64,000 bases of DNA from Pseudomonas folii (GTDB lineage Bacteria > Pseudomonadota > Gammaproteobacteria > Pseudomonadales > Pseudomonadaceae), in assembly GCF_014357575.1 (NCBI RefSeq), contig NZ_JACONW010000004.1, forward strand, positions 1 to 64,000, in the 5' to 3' direction. The notes beneath the pieces are model-generated. The model was not told the origin of the DNA. It did not search any database and saw nothing but the letters and a program-made list of their open reading frames with translations. Below, piece after piece: positions 44,735 through 54,494 of this stretch; within the stretch, counting starts at the first letter, position 1, and every line of letters starts with the position of its first letter. Both the position numbers and the translations under genes were made by a program.

Positions 44735-46009
44735 ATGCCTCCTGCGTCAGCCGCACATTTGTCCGTCCGCTCCGAACCGCTGCACATGGGGTTCGTGATC
44801 GCCTGGCTGTTCTGCGCCCTCTTCTACTTTGTGCAATACGCCCTGCGTTCCGCGCCGGGGGTGATGATGCCGGAGTTGACCGAAGCGTTTGGCCGCGACG
44901 TGGTGGCCGTCAGTGCGCTGGTCGGTCTGTATTACTACACCTACTCGATTTTCTCGATCATTGCGGGCGCGGCACTGGACAGGCTGGGTGCCAAGTACGT
45001 GATCCCGGCGGGCATCCTGATGGTTGCAGTGGGCGCGGCGTTGTTCGGGCTGGGGGAGTTGCAAGTCGCGCAAATCGGCCGCTTGCTGCAAGGCGCTGGA
45101 TCGGCCAGTGCTTTCATAGGCGCCGTATATCTGGCAACCCATGGCTTCCCGCCCCGGTATCTGGCCACTGCCGTCGGTTTCACTCAATGCTTCGGCATGA
45201 TGGGCGGTTTCGCCGGGCAATTCGCCGTGGGCCCGATTGTTCACGGGACTATCCCGTGGCAGCAATTCTGGTTCATCGCTGCCGGTTGCCTGTTCGTGAT
45301 CGCCATACTGGTGCTGTGCATGACTCCCAAAGGCCACGACCCAAGGCCTGCGGGCAGCAGCAACTCACTGGGTTCGGTGCTGACGCCCTACAAGCAGGTC
45401 CTGAGTAATCCGCAGTCCTGGCTATGCGGTTTCACGGCGGGCCTGTTGTTTCTGCCGACGACGATTGGCGACATGATCTGGGGCGTGCCGTTTCTACGTG
45501 ACGGTCTCGCGGTCAGCTACGGCGAAGCAGTCAACCGCAGCAGCATGATCCCCCTGGGCTGGGTCATTGGTTGCCCGTTGCTTGGCTATATTTCCGACCG
45601 CATTGGCAGACGCAAGCCGGTATTGATCGGTGGCGCATCGCTGATGCTGATCGCCAGCGCGGCGATCCTGTATTTGCCTGCCGGAATTGCCCCGCCTTAT
45701 CTGTTCGGGCTGCTGTTGGGTATTGGTTCCGGTGCAGCGATGATCCCCTATTCGATCATCAAGGAAGTCAACGCCGACAACGTTAAAGGCAGTGCCACCG
45801 GTGCCATCAACTTCCTGGTCTTTACCTTCAGCGCCCTGCTCACGCCGGTTTTTGGTTACCTGCTTGCCCGTATGGCCATGGGCGGCGTCTTGACCCTGCC
45901 CATATTTCAGGCTGCCGGGGCGTGGTTGCTGGGGGGCATCGTGCTCGCTATCGTGCTCGCGCTGTTGATTCTGGAAACGGGGCCGAAAGGTCGGCAAGTA
46001 GTTGGCTAG
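44735..46009 (+). CDS. MFS transporter
   Basis: A 424-residue inner-membrane carrier with about 12 helices (first IAWLFCALFYFVQYALRSAP, starting near 22). It has the MFS cytoplasmic loop LDRLGAKYVI and, between helices 8 and 9, SDRIGRRKPVLIG. The pattern (PLGWVIGCPLLGYISDRIGR) suggests a hexuronate- or sialic-acid-like MFS clade, but substrate assignment would be a guess. The next gene, 153 bp on, is a D-2-hydroxyacid dehydrogenase in the same direction, so the pair may handle a 2-hydroxy or keto acid. A possible start two helices later (44786) lacks a ribosome site. Confidence 0.85.
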   Translation: MPPASAAHLSVRSEPLHMGFVIAWLFCALFYFVQYALRSAPGVMMPELTEAFGRDVVAVSALVGLYYYTYSIFSIIAGAALDRLGAKYVIPAGILMVAVGAALFGLGELQVAQIGRLLQGAGSASAFIGAVYLATHGFPPRYLATAVGFTQCFGMMGGFAGQFAVGPIVHGTIPWQQFWFIAAGCLFVIAILVLCMTPKGHDPRPAGSSNSLGSVLTPYKQVLSNPQSWLCGFTAGLLFLPTTIGDMIWGVPFLRDGLAVSYGEAVNRSSMIPLGWVIGCPLLGYISDRIGRRKPVLIGGASLMLIASAAILYLPAGIAPPYLFGLLLGIGSGAAMIPYSIIKEVNADNVKGSATGAINFLVFTFSALLTPVFGYLLARMAMGGVLTLPIFQAAGAWLLGGIVLAIVLALLILETGPKGRQVVG

Positions 46010-46162
46010 AAGGTTGTCTGAACCCATCGCCAGGCTTCGGATCGAACATTCAGACTTGAATGACGGCACCATGCGTATATGATCAGAGCGAAGTTGTACG
46101 ATGACATATGACGCTAAGCATGCCTTCATGTTTCTCAAAAATAAAATGACGAGCGATCCACT

Positions 46163-47116
46163 ATGACTCAAAGCAAAGCCGAAGTACTGGTCTGGGGCCA
46201 GATGCACGCCTCTCTCACTGAAGCGCTGGACCGGGACTTTACCGTGCACAACCGCTGGGAGATCGCGGACCTGGAGGCTTGGCTCTCCACCCACGGTGAA
46301 AAGATTCGCGCCATCGTCACCAGCGCCGTGTATGGCACTGACAATCAGGTGCTGGATCGTCTGCCCAATCTTGAAGTGGTCACCAGCTTCGGCGTGGGTT
46401 ACGACGCGATCGACACCGACTACCTGGCAGGCCGCGGCATCAAATTCAGTAACACCCCGGATGTATTGAACAAGGCTGTCGCGGAAACTGCACTCGCGCT
46501 GATGCTCTGTGTGAGCCGCAAGATCAGCGAAGCCGAGCGTTTTGTACGGGCAGGTAAATGGCCAGACGGCAAATTCCCGCTGGGTCGTGATCTGGCGGGC
46601 AAGACCTGCGGCATCGTAGGCTTGGGAAAAATCGGCAAAACCATCGCCACTCGCGCAGCAGCGTTCGACATGAACATTGCCTATTTCCGTCGCGGCCAGG
46701 CTTATCCGGATGTGTCCTACACCCATTACGCCGACCTCCACGAACTGGCCAAAGTCAGCGATTATCTGGTGGTGATCGTGCCGGGTGGTGCCGATACCGA
46801 AAAGCTGATCAGCGCTTCGGTGCTCAAGGCGCTGGGTTCGGATTCTTTCCTGATCAACGTTGCACGCGGTACGGTCGTGGACGAAAAGGCTCTGATTGCC
46901 TCGCTACAGGCGGGTGAAATCGCCGGTGCCGGGCTGGATGTGTTCGAGGATGAGCCCAACGTACCGAACGAGTTGCTGGCCCTGGACCAGGTCGTCCTGA
47001 CCCCGCACATTGGCAGCGGCACCTATGAGACCCGCAAAGCCATGGCCGATCTGGTGTTCGCCAATCTGAGTCGTTACATCGAAGAGGGTGAGCTGGTTAC
47101 GCCGGTGACGGTTTAA
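46163..47116 (+). CDS. D-isomer specific 2-hydroxyacid dehydrogenase
   Basis: A 317-residue NAD(P)-dependent dehydrogenase. The nucleotide fold starts CGIVGLGKIGKTIA (149-162, GxGxxG at 153-158). After the second strand comes YFRRGQ, arginines that favour NADPH. Catalytic residues are Arg235 in NVARGTVVDE, Glu264 in DVFEDEP, and His282 in PHIGSGT. Similar to glyoxylate/hydroxypyruvate reductases. The upstream neighbour is an MFS carrier. The GTTGTAC-N-ATGACA-like stretch at about 46091-46106 could be an operator but is not a proper dyad. Substrate inferred only. Confidence 0.87.
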   Translation: MTQSKAEVLVWGQMHASLTEALDRDFTVHNRWEIADLEAWLSTHGEKIRAIVTSAVYGTDNQVLDRLPNLEVVTSFGVGYDAIDTDYLAGRGIKFSNTPDVLNKAVAETALALMLCVSRKISEAERFVRAGKWPDGKFPLGRDLAGKTCGIVGLGKIGKTIATRAAAFDMNIAYFRRGQAYPDVSYTHYADLHELAKVSDYLVVIVPGGADTEKLISASVLKALGSDSFLINVARGTVVDEKALIASLQAGEIAGAGLDVFEDEPNVPNELLALDQVVLTPHIGSGTYETRKAMADLVFANLSRYIEEGELVTPVTV

Positions 47117-47148
47117 CTATTTCCCGCCCAAACTGGAACGCGTTTTTT

Positions 47149-47224
47149 GTGGGAGCCGAGCTTGCTCGCGATGAACGATGACGCGGTCTGTCTGAAAGAA
47201 CCAGTCGCCGGCATCGTCCCACAG
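47149..47224. repeat. REP half/diverged element, family C
   Basis: Left arm tgtgggagccgagcttgctcgcgat followed by a centre and a weak right arm ending tcgtcccacagga. Only the outer bases of the right arm pair, so this looks like a decaying doublet. It is directly followed by a family B element. Confidence 0.6.
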
Positions 47225-47232
47225 GACTCACT

Positions 47233-47329
47233 GATGACGTGGGACCGGCTTTAGCCGGGAAGGCGGTATTTCTGCCGATGAAGGTTCATCGTCTGTCCCG
47301 GCCTCTTCCCGGCTAAAGCCAGTCCCACG
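47233..47329. repeat. REP doublet, family B
   Basis: Arms gatgacgtgggaccggcttt and ...aaagccagtcccacg with the centre ggcggtatttctgccgatga; 1-4 changes from 42021-42126. It sits between the hydroxyacid dehydrogenase and HDOD genes. Confidence 0.88.
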
Positions 47330-47449
47330 AAGCAGATCAGAGACACCGGATTTGCTGACTGTTTCACGCATTTAACGATCGTTAGCCGTGCAGGCTCGCC
47401 AATATCACCTATCGTTCTGTTTCAGGACGGAAAAATAGGTGAGTCTTCC

Positions 47450-48274
47450 ATGAGTATTGAAACGCTGTTCGCCAACCTGCATAGCCTCCCCAGCATCCCG
47501 AAAGTTGCTCAGGATTTGATCCTGCAATTCGACAGCCCTTCTTCCAGCCTGGAAAGCATTGCTCGCAATATTGAAAAGGATCCGGTGATTTCGGCGAAGA
47601 TCCTCCGTCTGGCCAACTCGGCCCGGTTTCGCGGCTCCCGGGAGTCATCCAGCATTGAAGACGCGGCGATGCGTCTGGGTTTCAACACGCTGCGCACCCT
47701 AGTGCTGGCTTCGGCGGTGACGGGCGCGTTCAAGGCCGGGCCGAGCTTTGACCTTAAAGGCTTCTGGTTGAAGAGTTTTCAGGTAGCCGGGATCTGCCGG
47801 ATGCTGGCAAAACAGAGCGGCGTGGATCCGGAGATCGCGTTTACCTGCGGTGTGATGCATGACATCGGCGAGTTGTTGATCCAGACAGGCGCGCCGGAAG
47901 TCGCCGAGCGTATCAATGCAGCGAGCAAGACGGGGACACCGGGGCGCGCGGCCAATGAAACGGTGCAGTTGGGTTTTGGTTATCCCGAAGTGGGTGAAGA
48001 GCTGGCACGTCGCTGGCATTTGCCCGAGGTGATTCAACAAGCCATCGCGTATCAGGCCAAACCGCTACAAGCCCCAGGCAATGCGCCCCTGCCGCGTATC
48101 GTGGCCCAGGCGATGCTGGTTTCCGATGCGCTCGAAGCCCACGGCGGCGCTACACCAGAGGCGCAACAGGCGGTGGTCGGGCCGCTGACTGAAGGGGTCA
48201 ATCTGGATGCATTGTTTGCCGGATTGCCCGCCGTGCTGGAGGCGGACAAAGCGTTTGCAGAATTGCTGAGTTAG
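47450..48274 (+). CDS. HDOD domain protein
   Basis: A 274-residue cytosolic protein built mainly of a single HDOD domain (about 8-205): LPSIPKVAQDLILQFDSPSS, NIEKDPVISAKILRLANSARF, EDAAMRLGFNTLRTLVLASA, and the HD-like VMHDIGELL. HDOD proteins are related to HD-domain phosphohydrolases but usually lack the full metal site; they appear in signalling and stress circuits. AGGTGAG precedes the ATG. Monocistronic, separated from the convergent chemoreceptor gene by a REP. The role in this organism is unknown. Confidence 0.88.
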   Translation: MSIETLFANLHSLPSIPKVAQDLILQFDSPSSSLESIARNIEKDPVISAKILRLANSARFRGSRESSSIEDAAMRLGFNTLRTLVLASAVTGAFKAGPSFDLKGFWLKSFQVAGICRMLAKQSGVDPEIAFTCGVMHDIGELLIQTGAPEVAERINAASKTGTPGRAANETVQLGFGYPEVGEELARRWHLPEVIQQAIAYQAKPLQAPGNAPLPRIVAQAMLVSDALEAHGGATPEAQQAVVGPLTEGVNLDALFAGLPAVLEADKAFAELLS

Positions 48275-48288
48275 ACCAAGTGGCCCTT

Positions 48289-48355
48289 ATCACCGGCAAG
48301 CACCGCTCCCACATGGGATTGCATTTCAAATGTGGGAGCGGTGCTTGCCCGCGAT
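48289..48355. repeat. REP doublet, family D
   Basis: atcaccggcaagcaccgctc followed, after a short centre, by the inverse gagcggtgcttgcccgcgat. Same family as the half-element at the left window edge. It sits between convergent genes (HDOD and chemoreceptor) where it may act on both 3' ends. Confidence 0.88.
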
Positions 48356-48389
48356 AACGGCGACACGGTTTCAAGCCTTACTCTTCACA

Positions 48390-50282
48390 TCAAATCCTGA
48401 AAGTCCCCACCAGATGCTGCAACCGTGCAGCCTGTTCTTCCAGATACGAGCAGGCATCCAGCGTCAGCTTCAGGTTGTCGACGCCTTCCTGGTTGAGCGT
48501 GTTGATCTGCGTAATATCGACGTTGATCGACTCAACCACCGCTGTCTGCTCTTCGGTCGCAGCGGCTACAGACTGGTTCATGTCGTTGATCTCATCGATA
48601 CGGCGAGTGACGCTGCTTAACCGCTCGCCCGCCTGATTGGCGACGGTCACGCTGCTTTCACTCTGACGCTGGCTCTCGGTCATGGTGACCACCGCTTCCC
48701 GAGCGCCGATCTGCAGTTCCTCGATCATCTTCTTCACTTGCTGCGCCGAATCCTGAGTGCGGTGTGCCAGGCTGCGCACCTCGTCGGCCACCACGGCAAA
48801 GCCCCTGCCCGCTTCGCCAGCACGCGCGGCCTCAATCGCTGCGTTCAGTGCAAGTAGATTGGTTTGCTGGGAAATACTGGTGATCACTTCCAGAATCTGA
48901 CCGATATTTACCGTCTTGCCGTTCAGGTTCTCGATGTTCGCGCAGGACTCGCTGATCTTTGCCGAAAGCTCGTTCATCGCGCTGATTGTCTGCTGTACAA
49001 CTTGCTGACCATCACTCGCCAATTGGCTGGCATCGGCAGATTGCTGAGAAGTGCGTGCCGCGTTCTGAGCAATTTCATGGGCAGCCGCACCCAGCTCGTT
49101 GATCGCCGCCGCGACACTTTCGGTGCGATTGGCCTGCTGGTCGGAGTTGGTCATGGAGGAGTTGGAAGCCTTCACCACGCGCATTGCCACATCTCCCAAC
49201 TGGCCGGCCGTGGAAGCCACCTCGCGTATGGAGCCGTGAATACGCTCAACGAATCGGTTGAATGACTGCGCCAATTCGCCGAACTCGTCCTGTGAAGTGA
49301 TAGCCAGACGCTTGGTCAGGTCGCCATCCCCATCAGCGATGTCACGCATGGCGCGCCCCATCTGATGCAGCGGTTGCATCAGCACGCTGATCAACATGCC
49401 CAGCAGGAGAATGATGATCACCACGGAAATGACCATCGCAGTAATCGCTGACGTACGGAATTCGCCGAGCATGGCGTAGGCCGCATCCTGATCCAGTACC
49501 AGCGCCACATACCAGTTAGCTGAAGAAACGCCTTCTACCTTGGTCAGCGACATGATTTCCGCTTTACCGGCGGACGCGATTTCAGTCACGCCTGCAGTAA
49601 TCTTCGGTGTATCGGTCGGATAGGCTTCGCTGATGTTCTTCAGAATAAGTTTGCTGTCCGGGTGAATCAGAATCTTGCCGTCACCGCTGACGATGAATGC
49701 ATAACCATGCCCGCCGAAGTTCAGCGAGTTGATGGTCTTGGTAATACTCTCGAGTGAAATATCAGCACCAGCAACGCCGATGAACTGGTTCTGGTACTTG
49801 ACCGGCGCCGCCAGTGTCACGACCAACTTGCCCGAAGAAGCGGCAATGTACGGTTCGGTCACAACAGTGCCCGGGGCGTTTTGCGCCGCCTTGTACCAGC
49901 CACGCGCGCGGGGATCGTAATCTGCCGCCCGGTTACCCGCAGGCACCGAAAACATCACGCCGTCAGTACCACCGAAATAACTGAGCTGGAAATTATCAGT
50001 GTAAGCCGGGATACCGATGGAGCGCTGCAGATCCGGAATCGCCTTGCCATCCGCCGAGACCCGCTGCGCCATGGATTGCAGCAACTGCGTGCGGCTTTCC
50101 AGCCAGGTCTGAATGTTCTGGGTCGTCAACCCACCCAGTTGTTGAAGCTCGGCAAAAACGTTGGACTTCAAAGTCTGGCGTTGTCGGTAATCGTTAACAA
50201 CAATAAAACAGGTAAATGCGACCACCACGACCAATGCGGCGGCGAGCAGAATCTTTCTGCTGAAACCCAGACTTTTCATCAT
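48390..50282 (-). CDS. Methyl-accepting chemotaxis protein, dCache sensor
   Basis: A 630-residue chemoreceptor. Signal helix at about 8-27 ([19 protein letters not shown]), then a ~240-residue periplasmic dCache domain with [38 protein letters not shown] and [11 protein letters not shown], a second helix (about 275-300, [17 protein letters not shown]), a HAMP domain ([14 protein letters not shown]), and the signalling domain with the tip [20 protein letters not shown]. dCache domains mostly bind amino acids, polyamines or organic acids; the Y-x4-R-x-W-Y element is seen but the PYxD Asp is Ala, so the ligand is uncertain. The ATG at 50282 is supported by GGAAG; 50297 has no ribosome site. Confidence 0.88.
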   Translation of the reverse strand: MMKSLGFSRKILLAAALVVVVAFTCFIVVNDYRQRQTLKSNVFAELQQLGGLTTQNIQTWLESRTQLLQSMAQRVSADGKAIPDLQRSIGIPAYTDNFQLSYFGGTDGVMFSVPAGNRAADYDPRARGWYKAAQNAPGTVVTEPYIAASSGKLVVTLAAPVKYQNQFIGVAGADISLESITKTINSLNFGGHGYAFIVSGDGKILIHPDSKLILKNISEAYPTDTPKITAGVTEIASAGKAEIMSLTKVEGVSSANWYVALVLDQDAAYAMLGEFRTSAITAMVISVVIIILLLGMLISVLMQPLHQMGRAMRDIADGDGDLTKRLAITSQDEFGELAQSFNRFVERIHGSIREVASTAGQLGDVAMRVVKASNSSMTNSDQQANRTESVAAAINELGAAAHEIAQNAARTSQQSADASQLASDGQQVVQQTISAMNELSAKISESCANIENLNGKTVNIGQILEVITSISQQTNLLALNAAIEAARAGEAGRGFAVVADEVRSLAHRTQDSAQQVKKMIEELQIGAREAVVTMTESQRQSESSVTVANQAGERLSSVTRRIDEINDMNQSVAAATEEQTAVVESINVDITQINTLNQEGVDNLKLTLDACSYLEEQAARLQHLVGTFRI

Positions 50283-50443
50283 TGCGGATACTTCCATTAC
50301 AAAAGAGTTACAACGGGACGGCCTGAGATCAAGTTAGCAAAGGCCGTGCCGCGTTTTACGTACTCTTCGAGTAAAAAGAAAGTATCTCGATAAATATATT
50401 ATTGGATCCACCTCAGTAGAGGTGCGACATAGTGTGCACAGGT

Positions 50444-51430
50444 CTAAGTAATACTCGACATGAGATGACACCTGACTGACCCCTGCCCCTCTTTCGCGGG
50501 GGCCAGCAACTGTGGCCTGTCGCAACCTGTTGTCGCCTGCGGGCAGCGGTCCCGGAAGAAACAGCCGGAGGGCAGTTTACGGTTGCCCGGTAACTCTGTA
50601 GGCGCCGAAATATATGCGTTATCCAGCGGAGCTCCCAGGCGCGGAACCGCGTCCAGAAGCAGACGAGTGTAAGGATGTTGAGGCCGCTCAAGCACTTCGG
50701 CTGCGCTGCCTAATTCGACGATTTGGCCCAGGTACATCACGGCCACCCGGTCGGCCATATGGCGTACCACTGAGACGTTGTGCGAAATCAGGATGTAGGT
50801 CAAATCACGACTGCGTTGCAACGCTGCCAGCAGGTTAAGAATTTGTGCTTGTACCGAAATATCCAGCGCAGAAGTGGGTTCATCGAGAACAATGATGTCC
50901 GGATTGGATGACAATGCACGAGCAATGGCAATTCGTTGACGCTGACCGCCAGAAAACTGGTGCGGGAAACGGTCCAGGTACTCCGTACGAATACCCACTT
51001 GGGAGGCAACTTTTGCAGCAATGTCACGCATGTCCCGTCGCGGCGCTGAACGCTGGACGAACAGTGGCTCCGTAATGATCTTCCATATCGGTAACCGAGG
51101 ATCCAGCGAGGACTGCGGATCCTGAAAAACAATCTGCACGTTACTGCCCAACTCGTGGGCATTGTTATAAATCCAGTCCATGCGACCCATTGTGGGTTTG
51201 ATCAGCCCCATCAACAGCTGCGCCAGGGTGCTTTTGCCGCACCCGGACTCCCCCACCACACCCAGTGTCTCCCCGGCATGAACCTGAAGATCGATACCGT
51301 TCAATGCATGGGCTACGCCCTTTGCCCGACCTAGCCAGTCGCTGCCCACTGGGAAATGTACGCGGACATCTTCAAGGGAAAGAATCGGCGAGTTGTCTTC
51401 AGGCAGGCGTTTACGTGCAGTACTGATCAT
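50444..51430 (-). CDS. ddpF: Dipeptide ABC transporter ATPase (DdpF-like)
   Basis: A 328-residue ATP-binding subunit. Walker A GESGCGKSTL (about 62-71), signature SGGQRQRIAIARAL, Walker B IIVLDEPTSALD and the C-terminal oligopeptide extension with P-x-G-C-F-F-R-D-R-C-P (here LPSGCFFRDRCPQA), which in this family can hold an iron-sulphur-like cysteine set. Last gene of the operon; its ATG overlaps the ddpD stop by four bases (51427-51430). It energises import of dipeptide through DdpB/DdpC. Named by operon order (X-A-B-C-D-F), as in E. coli. Confidence 0.82.
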   Translation of the reverse strand: MISTARKRLPEDNSPILSLEDVRVHFPVGSDWLGRAKGVAHALNGIDLQVHAGETLGVVGESGCGKSTLAQLLMGLIKPTMGRMDWIYNNAHELGSNVQIVFQDPQSSLDPRLPIWKIITEPLFVQRSAPRRDMRDIAAKVASQVGIRTEYLDRFPHQFSGGQRQRIAIARALSSNPDIIVLDEPTSALDISVQAQILNLLAALQRSRDLTYILISHNVSVVRHMADRVAVMYLGQIVELGSAAEVLERPQHPYTRLLLDAVPRLGAPLDNAYISAPTELPGNRKLPSGCFFRDRCPQATTGCDRPQLLAPAKEGQGSVRCHLMSSIT

Positions 51431-52446
51431 GAAACTTGCTCCTGTTCGCTCAACCAGCAGGCACTTTTACGTAGCTCGCGGCCATTGATGGGCTGAAGCG
51501 GTGGCCGCTCGATGCACTTGGCCATCGCGGACGGACAACGGTCCCGGAACGTACACCCTTCGGGCAGCGCAGAAAGATTTGGCACCTGGCCCGGTATCGT
51601 CATCAAATCCTCCCCTGGCTGCACCTGCTCAGGCAAGCCGCTGAGCAGACCGCGGGTGTAAGGGTGACGCGGATCAGCCATGACCGCAGCGGTATTCCCC
51701 TGCTCCACCACAGCGCCGGTGTACATCACGTAAACCCGGTCACAAAACTGAGAAACCAGCGCCATATCGTGGGTGATCAGCAAAATTGCCGTCCCGCGCT
51801 CACGGGCCTTTTCTCTCAGCAAAAGCAAAACCTGACGCTGCACGGTAACGTCCAATGCCGTGGTGGGCTCGTCGGCAATCAGCAGCTGAGGGTCGCAAGA
51901 AAACGCCAGAGCGATCATCACACGCTGACGCATCCCGCCGGAAAGCTCGAACGGGTAGCTCTCCAGCACCTGCTCAGGGTCGGCGATGTGCATGTCACGC
52001 AACAGTTCGACAGCTCTGGCCCGCGCCTGGGATTTGCTCACGTGCTGGTGATGGATGATCACATCCGTCATTTGTCGGCCGATACGCCGGGTCGGGTTCA
52101 GGGCCGTCATGGGTTCCTGAAAAATCATCGCCGCGTCACGACCGCGTACCTTCAACAGGTCTTTCTCTTTGGCCGCCAGCATGTCACGACCCAATATGTG
52201 CAGACTGCCGCCGCTGACACGGTAACTGCGCTCCGGCAGCAAACGCATACTGAGCATGGCAGTGACCGACTTGCCTGAACCGGACTCACCGATCACGCCG
52301 ACGATCTCCCCCGGATCCACCTGCAGCGTGATGCCGTTGAGTGCCTTCACCGTGCCGCGATAGGCCGGGAATTCAATGCTCAGGTTATCGATCGTCAATA
52401 CCGGTGCAGCCGCAAGCTTCGGGCTTGCAATAGATAGAGTCGACAT
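51427..52446 (-). CDS. ddpD: Dipeptide ABC transporter ATPase (DdpD-like)
   Basis: A 339-residue ATP-binding subunit. Walker A GESGSGKSVTAM, signature ELSGGMRQRVMIALAF, Walker B LLIADEPTTALD, and the Cys-rich end PEGCTFRDRCPSAMAKC. The start at 52446 is preferred over the longest frame (52560) because GGGGAA lies eight bases upstream and it begins right after the permease stop (TGATCATG). Works with DdpF as a heterodimeric ATPase. Position between ddpC and ddpF matches the E. coli ddp order. Confidence 0.82.
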   Translation of the reverse strand: MSTLSIASPKLAAAPVLTIDNLSIEFPAYRGTVKALNGITLQVDPGEIVGVIGESGSGKSVTAMLSMRLLPERSYRVSGGSLHILGRDMLAAKEKDLLKVRGRDAAMIFQEPMTALNPTRRIGRQMTDVIIHHQHVSKSQARARAVELLRDMHIADPEQVLESYPFELSGGMRQRVMIALAFSCDPQLLIADEPTTALDVTVQRQVLLLLREKARERGTAILLITHDMALVSQFCDRVYVMYTGAVVEQGNTAAVMADPRHPYTRGLLSGLPEQVQPGEDLMTIPGQVPNLSALPEGCTFRDRCPSAMAKCIERPPLQPINGRELRKSACWLSEQEQVS

Positions 52447-52448
52447 GA

Positions 52449-53348
52449 TCATTTCCCCTGTTGACGCGGATCGAGCAAGTCGCGCACGCCGTCGCCCAGC
52501 AAATTGAAGCCCGTAGCGGTGATAAGGATCGCCAGCCCCGGGAAAGTCGAGTACCACCACTGATCAAGAATGTATTTGCGACCGGTCGCGACCATTGCGC
52601 CCCACTCGGCCGTGGGCTGTTGTGCGCCAAGACCGATAAAGCCCAGCGCGGAAGCCATGAGGATGGCTGCGCCGATATCAAGACTCAGTTGCACCAGCAA
52701 GGGCGGCGTGGCATTGCGCGCCACGTGCCAGAGCACAATGTGCCAACGCCCGGCGCCGAAGGTCTGTGCCGCTTTAACGTAGCCCATCTGCCTGATACTC
52801 AGTGCCTGGCCGCGGGCTAACCGCACATAAAATGGAATACGTACCAGCGTAATCGCCAGCATCGCGTTGAAAAGGCTTGGGCCGAGTGCAGCGGTCAGGG
52901 CCATGATCAGCACCAGTGAAGGCACCGAAAGCATGATGTCCATCAGCCTCATGATCAGGCTGTCAAAACGACCGCCGATAACGCCGGACATACAGCCCAG
53001 CAGGCCGCCGATCAGGCAAGAGGAAAACGCCACGAACAGTCCGACGCCAACCGATTGCTGGCTGCCATGCAACACCCGGCTGAACAGATCGCGCCCCACT
53101 TCATCGGTGCCGAACCAGTACTGGGCAGACGGCGCAGCCAGCCGATGGGCGAGATTGACCGCATTGGGATCATGGGGAGCCAGCCATGGCGCAAAAATCA
53201 TGCACAGGAGCACGATGCAGGTGATCGCCAGGCCAGCAATGGTCAGCGGGCTGCGCCCGATCTGGTAGCGTAAAAAGCTCAGCCGGTCCCGCCAGCCTGC
53301 AGTCTGCGCAACGGGTGCGACACTCAAGGGAGTGAGTGGTGTCGTCAT
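52449..53348 (-). CDS. ddpC: Dipeptide ABC transporter permease (DdpC-like)
   Basis: A 299-residue inner-membrane permease with six helices. The N-terminal segment (LTIAGLAITCIVLLCMIFAP) precedes the OppC-type N domain element GTDEVGRDLFSRVLHGSQQS, and the EAA-like loop KAAQTFGAGRWHIVLWHV. Paired with the DdpB-like permease one base upstream (stop/start TGACATG). Forms the translocation path for the dipeptide. Family assignment strong, substrate inferred from the operon. Confidence 0.85.
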   Translation of the reverse strand: MTTPLTPLSVAPVAQTAGWRDRLSFLRYQIGRSPLTIAGLAITCIVLLCMIFAPWLAPHDPNAVNLAHRLAAPSAQYWFGTDEVGRDLFSRVLHGSQQSVGVGLFVAFSSCLIGGLLGCMSGVIGGRFDSLIMRLMDIMLSVPSLVLIMALTAALGPSLFNAMLAITLVRIPFYVRLARGQALSIRQMGYVKAAQTFGAGRWHIVLWHVARNATPPLLVQLSLDIGAAILMASALGFIGLGAQQPTAEWGAMVATGRKYILDQWWYSTFPGLAILITATGFNLLGDGVRDLLDPRQQGK

Positions 53349-53349
53349 G

Positions 53350-54366
53350 TCAGTTGACCTCGCTGATGCGCGGATCGATCAAGCGGTAAAGCAGATCGAT
53401 AACCATGTTGAGCAACACATAAATGAAGGAGACAACGATTGCGAAGCCCATCACCGCTGGAAAATCCAGAGCTTCGATGGACTTGACCACGTAAGCCCCC
53501 ATCCCCGGCCAGGCGAATACTGTTTCAGTCAGCACCGCGCCATATAGCAAGTCACCAAGCGTCAGGCCAAGTACGGTCACCGAAGGGATAAGTGCATTAG
53601 GCAGTGCATGACGCAGGATCACCGACCACTTCGATAAACCATACGCCCGCGCCGTGCGGATGTAGTCCTCGCCCAACTGGTCAAGCATCGCCGAACGAAT
53701 CTGCCGGGCGACTACCCCCAGGTTGACGAAACCCAACGTCACGGCGGGCAGGATCAGATGCTGCAGCGCATTGCTGAAGAGCGCCCAGTCGCCCATCAGT
53801 AATGAGTCAATCAGGTAAAAACCGGTGACTGTCACCGGCGGGTCCAATCCGTCATCCAGGCGACCGCTGCCAGGCAACCAGTTCAAGTGACCATAGAAAA
53901 ACACGATCAGGCCCAGACCCAGCCAGAACGCCGGAGTGGATATACCGGTGACCGCCAGCGTGCGGGCGATCTGATCGATCAGGCGGTTGTGGTAAACCGC
54001 AGACAGTACGCCCAGCGGCACGCCGACCAGGATCGACAGCAGCAAGGCAGCCATTGCCAACTCCAGGGTGGCAGGAAAAAACGCCTGCAAATCCTCCAGC
54101 ACTGGCCGACTGGTACGAATTGAGGTACCCAGATCGCCGCGAAGCAGGTCGAGCATGTAGCGGCCATATTGCTGGTACAGCGGCAAGTCCAGCCCCAACT
54201 GATGACGGATATTGGCCACGATCGCGTCGGTGGCTCGATCCCCGGCAATAAGCCGCGCGGGATCACCGGGAATGAGGTGGGAAATCGAAAAGGTGATCAC
54301 GGAGACGCCAATCACAACCAGTAGCAGGCCGAAAAGTCGTTTTCGCAAGATATTCAAGAAGGCCAT
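53350..54366 (-). CDS. ddpB: Dipeptide ABC transporter permease (DdpB-like)
   Basis: A 338-residue DppB/OppB-type permease: first helix LFGLLLVVIGVSVITFSISH, the HLIPGDPARLIAGDRA element that is characteristic of the N-terminal region, and the loop RTARAYGLSKWSVILRHALP (EAA motif). GAGGTG precedes the ATG. It is separated from the substrate-binding protein gene by 128 bp with a hairpin, which could lower the level of the membrane parts relative to the binding protein. Confidence 0.85.
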   Translation of the reverse strand: MAFLNILRKRLFGLLLVVIGVSVITFSISHLIPGDPARLIAGDRATDAIVANIRHQLGLDLPLYQQYGRYMLDLLRGDLGTSIRTSRPVLEDLQAFFPATLELAMAALLLSILVGVPLGVLSAVYHNRLIDQIARTLAVTGISTPAFWLGLGLIVFFYGHLNWLPGSGRLDDGLDPPVTVTGFYLIDSLLMGDWALFSNALQHLILPAVTLGFVNLGVVARQIRSAMLDQLGEDYIRTARAYGLSKWSVILRHALPNALIPSVTVLGLTLGDLLYGAVLTETVFAWPGMGAYVVKSIEALDFPAVMGFAIVVSFIYVLLNMVIDLLYRLIDPRISEVN

Positions 54367-54430
54367 CAGGCACCTCAGTCATGCGTTTAGCGGCAGCTCA
54401 AATGGCTGCCTTGGGCACGGCGTCGCAGCA

Positions 54431-54454
54431 CTCCCTTTAAGGATCAAAAGGGAG
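54431..54454 (-). promoter_or_regulatory. Intercistronic hairpin between ddpA and ddpB
   Basis: CTCCCTTT and AAAGGGAG are perfect inverse arms around an 8-base loop. Located after the ddpA stop and before ddpB. Without a T-run it is more likely to stabilise the ddpA message than to terminate, as is common after binding-protein genes of ABC operons. Confidence 0.5.
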
Positions 54455-54494
54455 CGCCGAACGTTAACGGTAGAAATGTTGAGTCCGTGACGTA

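Noticed and set aside
46091-46106. GntR-type operator before the hydroxyacid dehydrogenase
   Set aside because: The stretch TTGTACGATGACA looks operator-like but lacks inverse symmetry, and there is no GntR gene nearby.
45494-46741. 415-codon minus-strand frame
   Set aside because: It covers parts of both the MFS and dehydrogenase genes in antisense, has no ribosome site and no motif.
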